64,000 bases of DNA from assembly GCF_007827695.1 (NCBI RefSeq), contig NZ_VITA01000010.1, positions 62,001 through 126,000 on the forward strand. The letters run 5' to 3'. Position 1 is the first letter of the stretch; every line of letters starts with the position of its first letter. This DNA is from Sinorhizobium medicae (GTDB lineage Bacteria > Pseudomonadota > Alphaproteobacteria > Rhizobiales > Rhizobiaceae). Below the pieces are notes generated by a model, which was not told where the DNA came from, searched no databases, and saw only the letters and a program-made list of their open reading frames with translations. Of the stretch, positions 17,331 through 25,805 are shown one piece after another. The position numbers were made by a program, and so were the translations under genes.

Positions 17331-18727
17331 GCGAAATGCCCCAGCGCCCGGTGCTCCGCCGATGGCTTGTGTACGCGCTGGATCGGCGCCCTTGCTATGG
17401 CATCGGCCGTGACCTCGCGCACCTCGGCAAGAAGCGCGCGTGCATCCCATTGGACCGGCCAGCCTTGCCAGAGGCGAAGCATTCCGGCGGTGAAGACGGC
17501 GTCGATCTGGTCGCGGTTGCCGTAGCGCACGAGTTCCCACATGAGATCGTGGGAGGGCGTGAATTCGGGACGGTCGAGATCCACCAGGAGGAAATCGGCC
17601 GCAAGCCCCTCGCGGATCGCGCCGGTCACGCAGCCAAGACCTGCGGCATCCGCCGCCTGGGCTGTTGCCCGGTCGATCCAGAGCCAGCCGCCTCCACAGG
17701 AAGAGTCGCCCGTCGCAAGCCCGAAGCCGGCGCGCTGCAGGCCCTCGGCGGCATCCATGAGGCGGAAACCGTCTGCGCGGGTGCCGTCGGTTCCCAGTCC
17801 GAAGCGGATCCCGAGTGCGGCCATTTGCAGCGCGGGTGCGATGGCATTGCCTTTCCACAAGCTCGCCACCGGATTGTATGCGACCGCCGTATCGCTGTGG
17901 CGCAACAGGTTCAGTTCGTGCGGTGTCACCAGCGTGGAATGGGCGATCAGCACATGCGGGCCGAGTGACCCGAGATGAGCGAGATGCTCCAGCGGACGGC
18001 GGCCGTTTGCAACCAGCGAGCGCTCGACTGCGACGAGGTGTTCGTTGACATGGGTCTGGAATATGACACCCGCTTCCCGCGCCATGCTGGAGACGTCAGC
18101 CAGCATGTGGTCGCTGGCCGCCTCGGGAATGGAAATGGCGAGTGAGGGATGTACGAGCGAATCGCCCTCGAATGCGGCCAGATGTCCGGCCGCATTCCTG
18201 AGGATCGTCGTGCGGTCGGGGACCACCGCGGCTCCGCCGAGATCGTTGCAGATAAGTCCTATGACGCTACGCAAGCCGGTTTCACGCGCCGCCCGTATCA
18301 GCGCGTCCATGTGGCCCGCGGAACGCGTGCCCGCATCGACTGCGGCGGTAAAGCCGCCGCGCAGGCATTCAAGCGCCGCCAGCTTTGCCGAAAGATAGAC
18401 CATCCGTTCATCCAGACTGCCTTCGAGCGGCACCCAGATACGGCGAAAGATCTCGGACGGCTCGCCGAAGACGAGCGACTTCCCCAGGGACTGGGTCAGA
18501 TGGGTATGGGTGTCGATGAAGCCTGGCATCACAAGATGATGCGGCAACTCTATCGGCCTCAGGTCGGGATTCCGGCTGCCGACAAGTCCTGCGGCACCGA
18601 TTTCCGAGAAGCGCCCCTTGCGGACCACTATCCCGATTCCGGATCGAGGGCCTTCCGGCAAGAGGACCTTGCCGGGGTGAAGCAGGAAATCACCGTTGCC
18701 CAGAAACCTGTCGCGCAAATCCGTCAC
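17327..18727 (-). CDS. Amidohydrolase, nucleobase/triazine deaminase type
   Basis: A 466-residue metal-dependent amidohydrolase-superfamily enzyme. Metal and catalytic motifs in order are PGFIDTHTHL (HxH), QTHVNEH (His with catalytic Glu), IAHSTLV (His) and GLGTDGTRAD (Asp). This set matches the subfamily of guanine/8-oxoguanine deaminases, cytosine deaminase-like enzymes and s-triazine hydrolases (TrzN/AtzA), which hydrolyse amino groups on heterocycles. It sits 12 bp after a nucleobase (NCS2) permease and overlaps the exporter gene, so the likely substrate is an imported purine- or pyrimidine-like ring. The substrate is unresolved. Confidence 0.85.
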   Translation of the reverse strand: MTDLRDRFLGNGDFLLHPGKVLLPEGPRSGIGIVVRKGRFSEIGAAGLVGSRNPDLRPIELPHHLVMPGFIDTHTHLTQSLGKSLVFGEPSEIFRRIWVPLEGSLDERMVYLSAKLAALECLRGGFTAAVDAGTRSAGHMDALIRAARETGLRSVIGLICNDLGGAAVVPDRTTILRNAAGHLAAFEGDSLVHPSLAISIPEAASDHMLADVSSMAREAGVIFQTHVNEHLVAVERSLVANGRRPLEHLAHLGSLGPHVLIAHSTLVTPHELNLLRHSDTAVAYNPVASLWKGNAIAPALQMAALGIRFGLGTDGTRADGFRLMDAAEGLQRAGFGLATGDSSCGGGWLWIDRATAQAADAAGLGCVTGAIREGLAADFLLVDLDRPEFTPSHDLMWELVRYGNRDQIDAVFTAGMLRLWQGWPVQWDARALLAEVREVTADAIARAPIQRVHKPSAEHRALGHFA

Positions 18728-18739
18728 TTCTGCATTCCC

Positions 18740-20089
18740 TTAAATTTCAGCCTCGACGCCGGCGGCGGCCTTTTGAGCCGAGCCGGAGGGCATGTGTTGG
18801 AAGAAAGCGTTGACGATCACGGCCGTGATCGTGCCGGCGGCAAGGCCATTGGCGAGGATCATCTGGCTCCACTGCGGAAACTGGCTGTAGACGCCAGGAA
18901 CAAGGATAGGCAGCAGGCCCATGGATAGTGCCGCCGCCAGTGTGAACATCGGGCCATGCTCGCGCAGGTCCACGCGACGCAGGAGATCGATCCCGATGAC
19001 GCCGATGATCGAGAACACGATCACCGCGGTTCCGCCGACGACAGGGCCGGGCAGGGCATTGGCCAGCCGACCGACCGGCGCAAGCAGGGCAATGAGGACC
19101 AGGATCACGCCAGCCATTGCGGTGACGTAACGCGACTTCACGTTGGTCGCCCGGACAATGCCGACGTTTTCGCCGCTGGTGATGATCAGCGATGTTCCGA
19201 ACAGGCCGCCCACAAGCGAGGCGACGGCATCGCCGCGGATGGTCGCTGGCACGATTGCGTGCGCATCGCCGCGACGCCCGACGATCTCGGCAGTGGCGAT
19301 GGTCTGGCCCGTCGCTTCGGCCATCGATATGATGGAAAACACGATGAGCGGGAGGGCGGCAAAGATGTCGAACTTCGGCATCCCGAACGGAAGAAGCGCG
19401 GGCACGGCAATGACCGGTCCGTCGAAGATGCCGGAGAGGTCCATATAGCCGGCTCCAAAGGCGATCATCGAACCTGCTATGAGCCCGAGCATCACCGAAA
19501 TCCGCTGAAACGTGCCTGTAAAAATCCTGGCGAAGATCACCGTCAGGGCGATCGTCGCAAGGGCAAGCCCGACATTCATCGGATCGGCAAAACCCTCGCT
19601 CCCCTGTTTCCCGGTGATCGTACCGCCGTAGATGCGAACGAGGTTCACCGACACGAGCAGGAGCATTGTGCCGACCACGATGGGCGGAAAATAGCGCAGC
19701 AGCCGCCGGAATACCGGCAGCGCCAGGAAATAGAAGCCGGCCGTGAGGATCACCGCGCCGACTGCCGTCTGTATGTCGGTTTGCTGGGCGATAGCGAGAA
19801 AGATCGCAATCGGCGCCCCGCCCGGCACCATGATAAAGGGCAGTCGCGCACCGAAACCCGCCGGGCCGAAGCTCTGCAGGATTGTCCCCAAACCACAGAT
19901 CAGAAATGTCGCGCTGATCAGCGATACCGTAAGCGCATCGGAAAACCCGAGCGCCTTGCTTACGAGAAACACGGCGGTTATCGGTGACGCCGCCATTACC
20001 AGCACATGCTGCAGACCGAACAGGATCAGGCTGCGTGGTGGCAGCGCTTGGTCTGTCGGGTCGATAGAATCGATTTTTTTCCCGGTCAT
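18740..20089 (-). CDS. NCS2 family nucleobase/xanthine permease
   Basis: A 449-residue permease with about 14 membrane segments. It starts MTGKKIDSIDPTDQA, with a GGAGGAG ribosome site supporting ATG 20089 over upstream in-frame codons. The NCS2 motif region reads FSIISMAEATGQTIATAEIVG, with the conserved GLFGTSLIITSGENVGIV stretch after it. Members carry uracil, xanthine, urate or related rings. It heads an operon with an amidohydrolase and a TauE/SafE exporter and is divergent from a LacI regulator. Two palindromes lie in its promoter region. Confidence 0.9.
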   Translation of the reverse strand: MTGKKIDSIDPTDQALPPRSLILFGLQHVLVMAASPITAVFLVSKALGFSDALTVSLISATFLICGLGTILQSFGPAGFGARLPFIMVPGGAPIAIFLAIAQQTDIQTAVGAVILTAGFYFLALPVFRRLLRYFPPIVVGTMLLLVSVNLVRIYGGTITGKQGSEGFADPMNVGLALATIALTVIFARIFTGTFQRISVMLGLIAGSMIAFGAGYMDLSGIFDGPVIAVPALLPFGMPKFDIFAALPLIVFSIISMAEATGQTIATAEIVGRRGDAHAIVPATIRGDAVASLVGGLFGTSLIITSGENVGIVRATNVKSRYVTAMAGVILVLIALLAPVGRLANALPGPVVGGTAVIVFSIIGVIGIDLLRRVDLREHGPMFTLAAALSMGLLPILVPGVYSQFPQWSQMILANGLAAGTITAVIVNAFFQHMPSGSAQKAAAGVEAEI

Positions 20090-20127
20090 TTGATTGATCT
20101 CCTCCACGCCAGCCTCTCTCCCGCCGG

Positions 20128-20149
20128 CTATGCAAATCGTTTTGCATAG
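20128..20149. promoter_or_regulatory. LacI-type operator 1
   Basis: A 22-bp inverted repeat: left arm CTATGCAAATC, right arm GTTTTGCATAG, with one mismatched pair and the central CG typical of LacI-family operators. It lies 39 bp upstream of the NCS2 permease ATG and shares the GCAAA..TTTGC half-sites with the second site at 20177-20190. Confidence 0.7.
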
Positions 20150-20176
20150 TAAGCAATAGCACATTTGTCGCGTTTG

Positions 20177-20190
20177 GCAAATCGATTTGC
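20177..20190. promoter_or_regulatory. LacI-type operator 2
   Basis: A perfect 14-bp palindrome, GCAAATCGATTTGC, with central CG. Its centre is 45 bp from that of operator 1, and it lies 50 bp before the LacI gene's ATG, followed directly by a TATATT box. The spacing could allow one repressor tetramer or two dimers to control both divergent genes. Confidence 0.72.
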
Positions 20191-20239
20191 TATATTCGCG
20201 CGCGGGTGCCACGATCCGGGCGGTGCAGAGTCGAGGTGA

Positions 20240-21238
20240 ATGATGGCAAGATCCACAATCGTTGAGCTGGCGCGGGCGGCAGGCGTATCGCCGACCACGG
20301 TTTCCCACGCCTTCAGCGGACGGCGCTATGTCGACCCGGAGACGAAAGCCAGGATCGTGGCGCTGGCGGACAAAATGGGTTACCGGGCCAATCCGCGGGC
20401 CCGCAGGCTCAGAACCGGCGGGGCAGGGATCATCGCCCTTGCATCGTCGATGCCCTTTGCGATCGCGGCCGGTCCTGCCAGGCTGGGCTTCCTGATGGAG
20501 ATCGCCGCCGCGGCCGCCGTGACGGCCCTTTCGCGGCATCTCGCCCTCTGCCTGGTGCCGCCTCTGGAGCCGGACTCCAACCTTGACGCGCTGGAGGTCG
20601 ATGGTGCCATTATAGTCGAACCCACGTCCGACGACAGGCTGCTGGAATTCTTCTCCGCCCGCGGCGTTCCCGTTGTCTCGATCGGCAGAGCGCCGGGGCG
20701 GGACGACATCCCGTCAGTCGATATCCAAAGCACGGCGACGGCCCGGCTGATGCTGGAGCATCTTGGTGCGAATAACCGTCGCGTCGGCCTGATCACCGGC
20801 GAACAACGGCGAAATTCCTACATCGAAACCGAAGCCGTCTACGCGGCTTTCGCGGCGGAGAACGGCTATACGCCCGTCGCGTTGCGCGTCAACGAAAGCG
20901 GTGGCGAAGGTGAGGCGGCAGCCATTGCCGAAACGCTCCTGCGAGGCAATCCGGATATCGATGCGCTGTGTGTCCCGGTCGACGCATTCGCAACGGGCGT
21001 TCTCACTGCTGCCCGGTCGCTCAACCGTTCCGTTCCTCTCGGGCTGCGTCTCGCGACCCGATATGACGGAATGCGGGCAAAGCTCTCAGTGCCGCAAATG
21101 ACTGCCGTCAACCTGCATCTTGATCAGGTCGCGGAAGCGGCAATCGACCTGCTGATCGCCGTGATGGAAGGCAAGGATCCCGAGCGGCGCCCGATCGCAC
21201 CGCCGCTACTGGTCGTGCGCGAATCCTCGGCGACATGA
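20240..21238 (+). CDS. LacI-family transcriptional regulator
   Basis: A 332-residue LacI/GalR-type regulator with an N-terminal HTH (STIVELARAAGVSPTTVSHAFSGR, residues 5-28), the hinge helix region near ANPRARRLR and a periplasmic-binding-like effector domain. It is divergent from the NCS2 permease-amidohydrolase-exporter operon, and two CG-centred palindromes lie between them, so it most likely represses that operon and itself. LacI members normally sense sugars or nucleobases (PurR); a nucleobase-like effector would fit here. A double ATG at the start leaves a one-codon uncertainty. Confidence 0.92.
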   Translation: MMARSTIVELARAAGVSPTTVSHAFSGRRYVDPETKARIVALADKMGYRANPRARRLRTGGAGIIALASSMPFAIAAGPARLGFLMEIAAAAAVTALSRHLALCLVPPLEPDSNLDALEVDGAIIVEPTSDDRLLEFFSARGVPVVSIGRAPGRDDIPSVDIQSTATARLMLEHLGANNRRVGLITGEQRRNSYIETEAVYAAFAAENGYTPVALRVNESGGEGEAAAIAETLLRGNPDIDALCVPVDAFATGVLTAARSLNRSVPLGLRLATRYDGMRAKLSVPQMTAVNLHLDQVAEAAIDLLIAVMEGKDPERRPIAPPLLVVRESSAT

Positions 21239-21245
21239 CTGCCGT

Positions 21246-23846
21246 TTATTTGCGTGCGGTTCCCCGCAGGCTGGCTCCGCTGCGATCGGCCCTCTTGCGT
21301 GCGAACTGCAGGCCGGCAATGCCTGCAGTCAGAATCAGCGCGATGCTCACCGGGATAGCGGTCGAGGGTTGATCGGCCTTCTTCAGCACTGCGACGACGT
21401 CATAGCCGACATCGAGACCGATGCGCTTGGCATAGGATCCGAAGGCGACATTGCTGATCATCAAACTGTCGCCCGCCGGTGTGACCGTGAGGCCGATCGC
21501 CCGCAGACGCTGCAGCGGTTCGCCGGGTTCGCCGAGCGGCACGTTGACGGTCTTGCGAACGTCGTCACCCATAAGGTCGATGCCTTGAACCACGAAGTTG
21601 ATTCGAGCTTTTGCGGGAGCCTCCTGCACCGTCCTCAGGAACTCGGAAGCCGGCAATTCCTCGTAAGGCGGCGAGATCTGATTGACCCACCAGTCCGGCC
21701 GGAACAGCGAGAAGCAGGCGAGAAGCAGGACCGCGCTCTCCCACAAGCGGCTCTTCGTCACGAACCAGTTCATCGTCGCGGCCGAGAAGAGCAGGATAGC
21801 GGCGAGCGAGATGGCGGCAACCCAGATCGTGTGCGCCCAGGTATCGACGCCGATCAGCAGGATCGCCGGATTGAATATGAAGACGAACGGCAGGATCGCG
21901 GTGCGCAGCGAATAGAGCGCGCCCTGGAAACCGGTCGCGATGGGGTCTTCCTTGGAAATTGCAGCTGCGGCAAATGAGGCCAGCCCCACCGGCGGCGTGA
22001 TATCGGCCATGATGCCGAAATAGAAGACGAAGAGATGCACCGCGATCAGCGGAATGGCGAGGCCCGCCTGCGAGCCGAGCTCGACGACGACCGGCGCCAT
22101 CAGGGTGGCTACCAGAATGTAGTTGGCGGTGGTGGGAATCCCCATGCCCAGCACAAGGCTGATTGCGGCGATGAGAATAAGCATCATGATGACGTTGCCG
22201 CCGGAGATGAATTCGACCAGCTCGGTCATCATCAGGCCGAGGCCTGTCAGCGTGATCGTCCCGACGACGATGCCGGCAGTCGCCGTGGCGACGGCGATGC
22301 CGATCATGTTGCGCGCGCCAAGCGCCAGGCCGTCTACGAGGTCCCATGCAGCGGCGCCGACGGAGCTTGCGAAATCCTCCTTGCGGAAGATCGCCATCAG
22401 CGGCTTGCGGGTGGCGACGATGGCGAGGATCGTCACGGTGGCCCAAAAGGCGGAAAGCCCGGGCGAGAGCTGCTCGACCATGAGGCACCAGAGCAGGACG
22501 GCGATCGGAATGAGGAAGTCGAGGCCGGTTCGCGTTACGTCCCATGCCCGCGGCAGCTCCAGTATCGGCGCGTTGGGGTCGTCGAGCTCCAGATCGGGAT
22601 AGCGCGACGAATACCAGATCGTTGCGATGTAAAGCGCCGCGCCTCCGATTGCGAGCAGCAAGGGTGCGTTTGCCCCGAAGGCCGCCCGTATGCCGAGGAT
22701 CCCGTAATAGAGAAGGCAGACTGCAAGGACGCTGCCGGTGAGCCCTAGGCCCATGCGGATCCACCGCTCGCGCGCCGGAGTCGGACGCTGGGGGATCGGT
22801 TGCATGTCGAGCTTAACGGACTCCAGATGCACCATGTAGAGAAGCGCGATGTAGGAGAAGACGGCCGGCAGCAACGCGTGCTTGACGATCTCCGAATAGG
22901 GGATTCCAACATATTCGACCATGAGAAATGCGGCGGCGCCCATGACCGGCGGCATGATCTGACCGTTTATCGAGGCGCTGGCCTCGATCGCGCCGGCCTT
23001 TACGCCGGAAAGCCCGGTGCGTTTCATCAGTGGAATGGTAAAGATGCCGCCAGAGACGACATTGGACACCGACGAGCCGGAGACGACGCCGTTCAGGGCC
23101 GAGGAGACAACGGCCACCTTGGCGGGGCCGCCGCGCAGGTGTCCGAGCAATGCGATGGAAATCTGCATCATCCAGTTGCCGGCCCCCGCCTTCTCGAGCA
23201 GCGTTCCGAACAGGACAAAGAGGAAGACGAAGCTCGTCGAAACGCCGAGCGCAATGCCGAACACGCCCTCCGTCGTCAGCCATTGGTGATTGATGAATTT
23301 CACCAGGGAGGCGCCGCGATGCTGGATAACGTCCGGCATGTACTGGCCGGCAAAGGTGTAGAAGATGAAGACGCCGGCGACGATCACCATTGGCAGGCCG
23401 AGCGCGCGACGCGTGGCCTCCAGCAGGAGCAGGATGCCGATGGTGCCGGTGACGAGATCGAGTGTCGAAGGTTGGCCCGGTCGTCCGGCCAGATCGCCGT
23501 AGAAGATGAACAGGTAGGCGCCCGCAAAGGCGCCGAGTGCCGCCAGCACCCAGTCGGCGAGCGGCACCCGGTCACGCGGCGAGCTTCTCAGTGCGGGGTA
23601 GGCAAGAAAGGTCAGGAACAGCGCAAAACCGAGATGGATGGCGCGGGCTTCGGTATCGTTCAGGATGCCGAAACCGAAGACGAAGGGCAGTGGGGACGCG
23701 TACCAGAGCTGGAACAGCGACCAGGCGACAGCGGTGCAGAGCAATATCAGCCCCGTCAACCCCTTGGCGTTGCGTCCGCCGGTATCCGCTTCGGCAACCA
23801 GCTGCTCGAGGTCGACATCGACCTTTCGTTCTTGAAGCTCGCTCGT
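21246..23846 (-). CDS. TRAP transporter fused 4TM/12TM permease
   Basis: A fused small and large TRAP permease (about 866 residues with this start) that pairs with the TAXI-type receptor upstream. It has many membrane segments and a C-terminal domain (DUF3394-like, ending near GIAGLQFARKRADRSG). The first conventional start codon is TTG 23759. The same frame, however, continues upstream with VDLEQLVAEADTGGR, a stretch typical of the N-terminus of this family. The only codon placed behind a good ribosome site (GGGGAGGG, 23851-23858) is ACG at 23844-23846. I have used that as the start; it could be a true ACG start, a mutated ATG or a sequence error. The substrate is unknown; TAXI systems often carry dicarboxylates or amino acids. 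Confidence 0.82.
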   Translation of the reverse strand, partial: TSELQERKVDVDLEQLVAEADTGGRNAKGLTGLILLCTAVAWSLFQLWYASPLPFVFGFGILNDTEARAIHLGFALFLTFLAYPALRSSPRDRVPLADWVLAALGAFAGAYLFIFYGDLAGRPGQPSTLDLVTGTIGILLLLEATRRALGLPMVIVAGVFIFYTFAGQYMPDVIQHRGASLVKFINHQWLTTEGVFGIALGVSTSFVFLFVLFGTLLEKAGAGNWMMQISIALLGHLRGGPAKVAVVSSALNGVVSGSSVSNVVSGGIFTIPLMKRTGLSGVKAGAIEASASINGQIMPPVMGAAAFLMVEYVGIPYSEIVKHALLPAVFSYIALLYMVHLESVKLDMQPIPQRPTPARERWIRMGLGLTGSVLAVCLLYYGILGIRAAFGANAPLLLAIGGAALYIATIWYSSRYPDLELDDPNAPILELPRAWDVTRTGLDFLIPIAVLLWCLMVEQLSPGLSAFWATVTILAIVATRKPLMAIFRKEDFASSVGAAAWDLVDGLALGARNMIGIAVATATAGIVVGTITLTGLGLMMTELVEFISGGNVIMMLILIAAISLVLGMGIPTTANYILVATLMAPVVVELGSQAGLAIPLIAVHLFVFYFGIMADITPPVGLASFAAAAISKEDPIATGFQGALYSLRTAILPFVFIFNPAILLIGVDTWAHTIWVAAISLAAILLFSAATMNWFVTKSRLWESAVLLLACFSLFRPDWWVNQISPPYEELPASEFLRTVQEAPAKARINFVVQGIDLMGDDVRKTVNVPLGEPGEPLQRLRAIGLTVTPAGDSLMISNVAFGSYAKRIGLDVGYDVVAVLKKADQPSTAIPVSIALILTAGIAGLQFARKRADRSGASLRGTARK

Positions 23847-23871
23847 GGCACCCTCCCCACATTGAATGTTG

Positions 23872-23897
23872 CCGGCGGACAGCGCTCTGCCCGCCGG
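23872..23897 (-). promoter_or_regulatory. Hairpin between receptor and permease genes
   Basis: Arms CCGGCGG and CCGCCGG enclose a second CAG/CTG stem with a CGCT loop. It sits in the 125-bp gap after the TAXI receptor gene and just before the permease ribosome site. It may protect the receptor part of the transcript or reduce read-through into the permease. Confidence 0.5.
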
Positions 23898-23971
23898 TAG
23901 AATAACGTCCAGGGACCTGTTTACCGGTTTTCGCCCGGACGGGTGTGGCTTAAGCCATTAGCTGGCGAGGC

Positions 23972-24955
23972 TCACTTCAGCCAGCCCTTTTCCTTGTAGT
24001 ATCTTTCCGCGCCGGGGTGCAGCGGCGCCGAGAGGCCATCCTTGATCATCTTGGCGGGATCGAGATTGGCGAAGGCCGGGTGCAGCGACTTGAACTCGTC
24101 GAAGTTCTCGAAAACCGCTTTCGTGAGTTCGTAAACGCTCTCTTCCGGTACATTGGCCGATGTGACCAGCGTGGCAAGAACGCCAAACGTTTCCGTGTCT
24201 TCCGGATTGCCGTTGTAGAGGCCGCCGGGAATGGTCGCCTTTGCATAATAGGGGTTTTCGGCGACCAGTTTGTCGACGACTTCGCCGGTCAGCGGCACCA
24301 GCTTTGCGCCGCATGTGGTCGTCGGATCCTGGATATTGGCCGAGGGATGTCCGACGCCGTAGAAAAAGCCGTCGATCTTGCCGTCGCAAAGCGCCGGCCC
24401 GTGCTCATCGGCCTTGAGCTCGGATGCGAGGGAGAAGTCGGCCAGCGTCCAGCCCATCGCGCCGAGCAGACGTTCCATCGAAGCGCGCGTGCCGGAGCCC
24501 GGATTGCCCACATTGAAGCGCTTGCCCTTGAAATCCTCGAACCTGGTCACGCCGGCATTCGGATGAGCCAGTACGGTGAATGGTTCGGGATGGATCGAGA
24601 ATACCGCTCTGAGGTCGGTATGCGCGCCGCCTTCCTTGAACGATTCCTCGCCCTTCATGGCGTTGTACTGGACGTCGGACTGTGTCGTGCCGAAATCGAG
24701 CTCGCCTTCCTTGATCGTATTCACGTTGAACGCCGATCCACCGGTGGATTCGACCGAACAGCGAATTCCGTGCGTCTTGCGGTCCTTGTTCAGGAGCCGG
24801 CAGATGGCGCCGCCCGCTGCATAATAGACGCCGGTGACGCCGCCAGTGCCGATCGTCACGAATTTCTGCTGCGCCACCGCGCTGCCCGAAAAAAACATCG
24901 CAGCCGAGAGGGCGGCGATCTGCGCTCCTCGCAACGTAATCCGTTCATGTCTCAT
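23972..24955 (-). CDS. TAXI-family TRAP solute-binding protein
   Basis: A 327-residue periplasmic receptor with a Sec-type signal peptide (about 28 residues, ending SGSAVA). It has TAXI-family hallmarks: [24 protein letters not shown] near the start, and [19 protein letters not shown] in the middle. These proteins deliver substrate to fused TRAP permeases such as the one encoded 125 bp downstream. Transport depends on the sodium or proton gradient rather than ATP. The ligand is not evident. No regulator lies next to this pair on the upstream side. Confidence 0.92.
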   Translation of the reverse strand: MRHERITLRGAQIAALSAAMFFSGSAVAQQKFVTIGTGGVTGVYYAAGGAICRLLNKDRKTHGIRCSVESTGGSAFNVNTIKEGELDFGTTQSDVQYNAMKGEESFKEGGAHTDLRAVFSIHPEPFTVLAHPNAGVTRFEDFKGKRFNVGNPGSGTRASMERLLGAMGWTLADFSLASELKADEHGPALCDGKIDGFFYGVGHPSANIQDPTTTCGAKLVPLTGEVVDKLVAENPYYAKATIPGGLYNGNPEDTETFGVLATLVTSANVPEESVYELTKAVFENFDEFKSLHPAFANLDPAKMIKDGLSAPLHPGAERYYKEKGWLK

Positions 24956-25291
24956 CTATTTCTCCCTTGGTATCTCGCGTGCCGCTGCAGCCGTTCCGAA
25001 TTTTGTGTTTGCAGTGCCACGCGCCTTATCGGACGCGTAAAGGTCGCAGCGGCAGTTTGCATTACACGCAGAAGGGCACGTGCGCGCATGTTACGATCGT
25101 TGCGCTTTATCAAGCAAGGGGGGTATTTGCGTAAATCGGCGTGTTGCCGGATGTCAGCCGATCGGTGGCATTCTCTCGATAGCCGTGGCGAATTTCCGGG
25201 GCAATCTCCCATAATCGGTCCGCCGGAATGCGGCGTTGGGGGAACCAAGGCCATGTCAGGATGTTTCCTCCCATCTAACGGGAGCACCGCC
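24956..25291. other. 336-bp intergenic region with repeat remnant
   Basis: The region between the divergent TAXI receptor and DUF2188-like genes. It holds a short hairpin at 25019-25038 (ACGCG/CGCGT arms) that resembles the first palindrome of the RIME-like element at 57822-57924, so it may be a decayed copy. No convincing coding frame or promoter pair was recognised in the rest. Confidence 0.5.
25019..25038. repeat. Probable RIME-like palindrome remnant
   Basis: Arms ACGCG and CGCGT around a CC-TTATC-GG core, followed by TAAAGGTCGC. This resembles the first palindrome at 57822-57863 (CGCGCGTCTTATCAGA core and AAAGATCGC tail). Short and degenerate, so only a tentative copy. Confidence 0.4.
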
Positions 25292-25651
25292 ATGGCAACA
25301 ATACGATATGAAATTGTAGAGCACGACGGGGGCTGGGCTTACAAAGTGGACGACGTCTTTTCCGAAGCTTTCGCCACTCACGCCGATGCTCTGGCTGCAG
25401 CCGAGATCGCCGCGCGCCATCATGAGCTTCCCGGCTCGACCGAGGAGATCGAGTTTCAGGATACCGACGGCCGGTGGCATGAGCAGGTTGCGTCCGGCTT
25501 CGATCGTCCGCACACCAAGGTCGTTGATACGCCGGAAGAGAGGAATGTCGGGGAGCGCCCAAGCGCCGCCGAACCTCGCAGCTCCCTCCAGACTTTTTTG
25601 TTACTCGCCGGCCTCGGCCTCGCGATCGGATATTTTGTTCGTCGGCATTGA
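25292..25651 (+). CDS. DUF2188-like protein with C-terminal membrane anchor
   Basis: A 119-residue protein starting MATIRYEIVEHDGGWAYKV, behind an AACGGGAG ribosome site. The N-terminal ~55 residues show the DUF2188-type pattern: YxIVxHDGGWAYKV, then FATHADALAAAEIAARHH. The last ~20 residues form one membrane segment (LQTFLLLAGLGLAIGYFVRRH region). It is divergent from the TAXI receptor gene. The function of this family is unknown; such small proteins are common in rhizobia. Longer in-frame extensions to the left run antisense to the receptor gene and are rejected. Confidence 0.65.
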   Translation: MATIRYEIVEHDGGWAYKVDDVFSEAFATHADALAAAEIAARHHELPGSTEEIEFQDTDGRWHEQVASGFDRPHTKVVDTPEERNVGERPSAAEPRSSLQTFLLLAGLGLAIGYFVRRH

Positions 25652-25768
25652 AGCTCGCGGCGCCTTGCCCAAGGAGCTATTCGCGAGCCGCTGAGTGGAA
25701 GACGTGCGCCGTTGATGCCGAGCGCCACTCTCCGCGTGCTCGGTCAATAAGCGCGGCCCGATGCCCTC

Positions 25769-25798
25769 TTGACTCTCGCTGGTATAACAGCTTAACAA
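25769..25798 (+). promoter_or_regulatory. Candidate promoter of nanR
   Basis: A TTGACT -35-like box (25769-25774) and, after 18 bases, a TAACAA -10-like box (25793-25798). Transcription would start at about the nanR ATG (25806). No ribosome site precedes that ATG, and an in-frame stop lies at 25785-25787, so a leaderless message is plausible. Confidence 0.35.
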
Positions 25799-25805
25799 TT
25801 ATACC
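25781..25805. promoter_or_regulatory. Probable NanR operator
   Basis: Perfect 7-bp inverted arms, GGTATAA (25781-25787) and TTATACC (25799-25805), with an 11-bp spacer, ending directly at the nanR start codon and overlapping the candidate -10. E. coli NanR is known to bind GGTATA repeats, so the half-site match supports autoregulation by the adjacent NanR-like protein. Confidence 0.65.

Noticed and set aside
21565-22764. A 399-codon minus-strand frame inside the TRAP permease gene
   Set aside because: Out-of-frame shadow rich in Arg, His and Gly; the permease frame has clear membrane segments.
23844-23846. Accepting TTG 23759 as the certain start of the TRAP permease
   Set aside because: The in-frame upstream sequence contains a family-conserved N-terminal stretch and lies right after a strong ribosome site.
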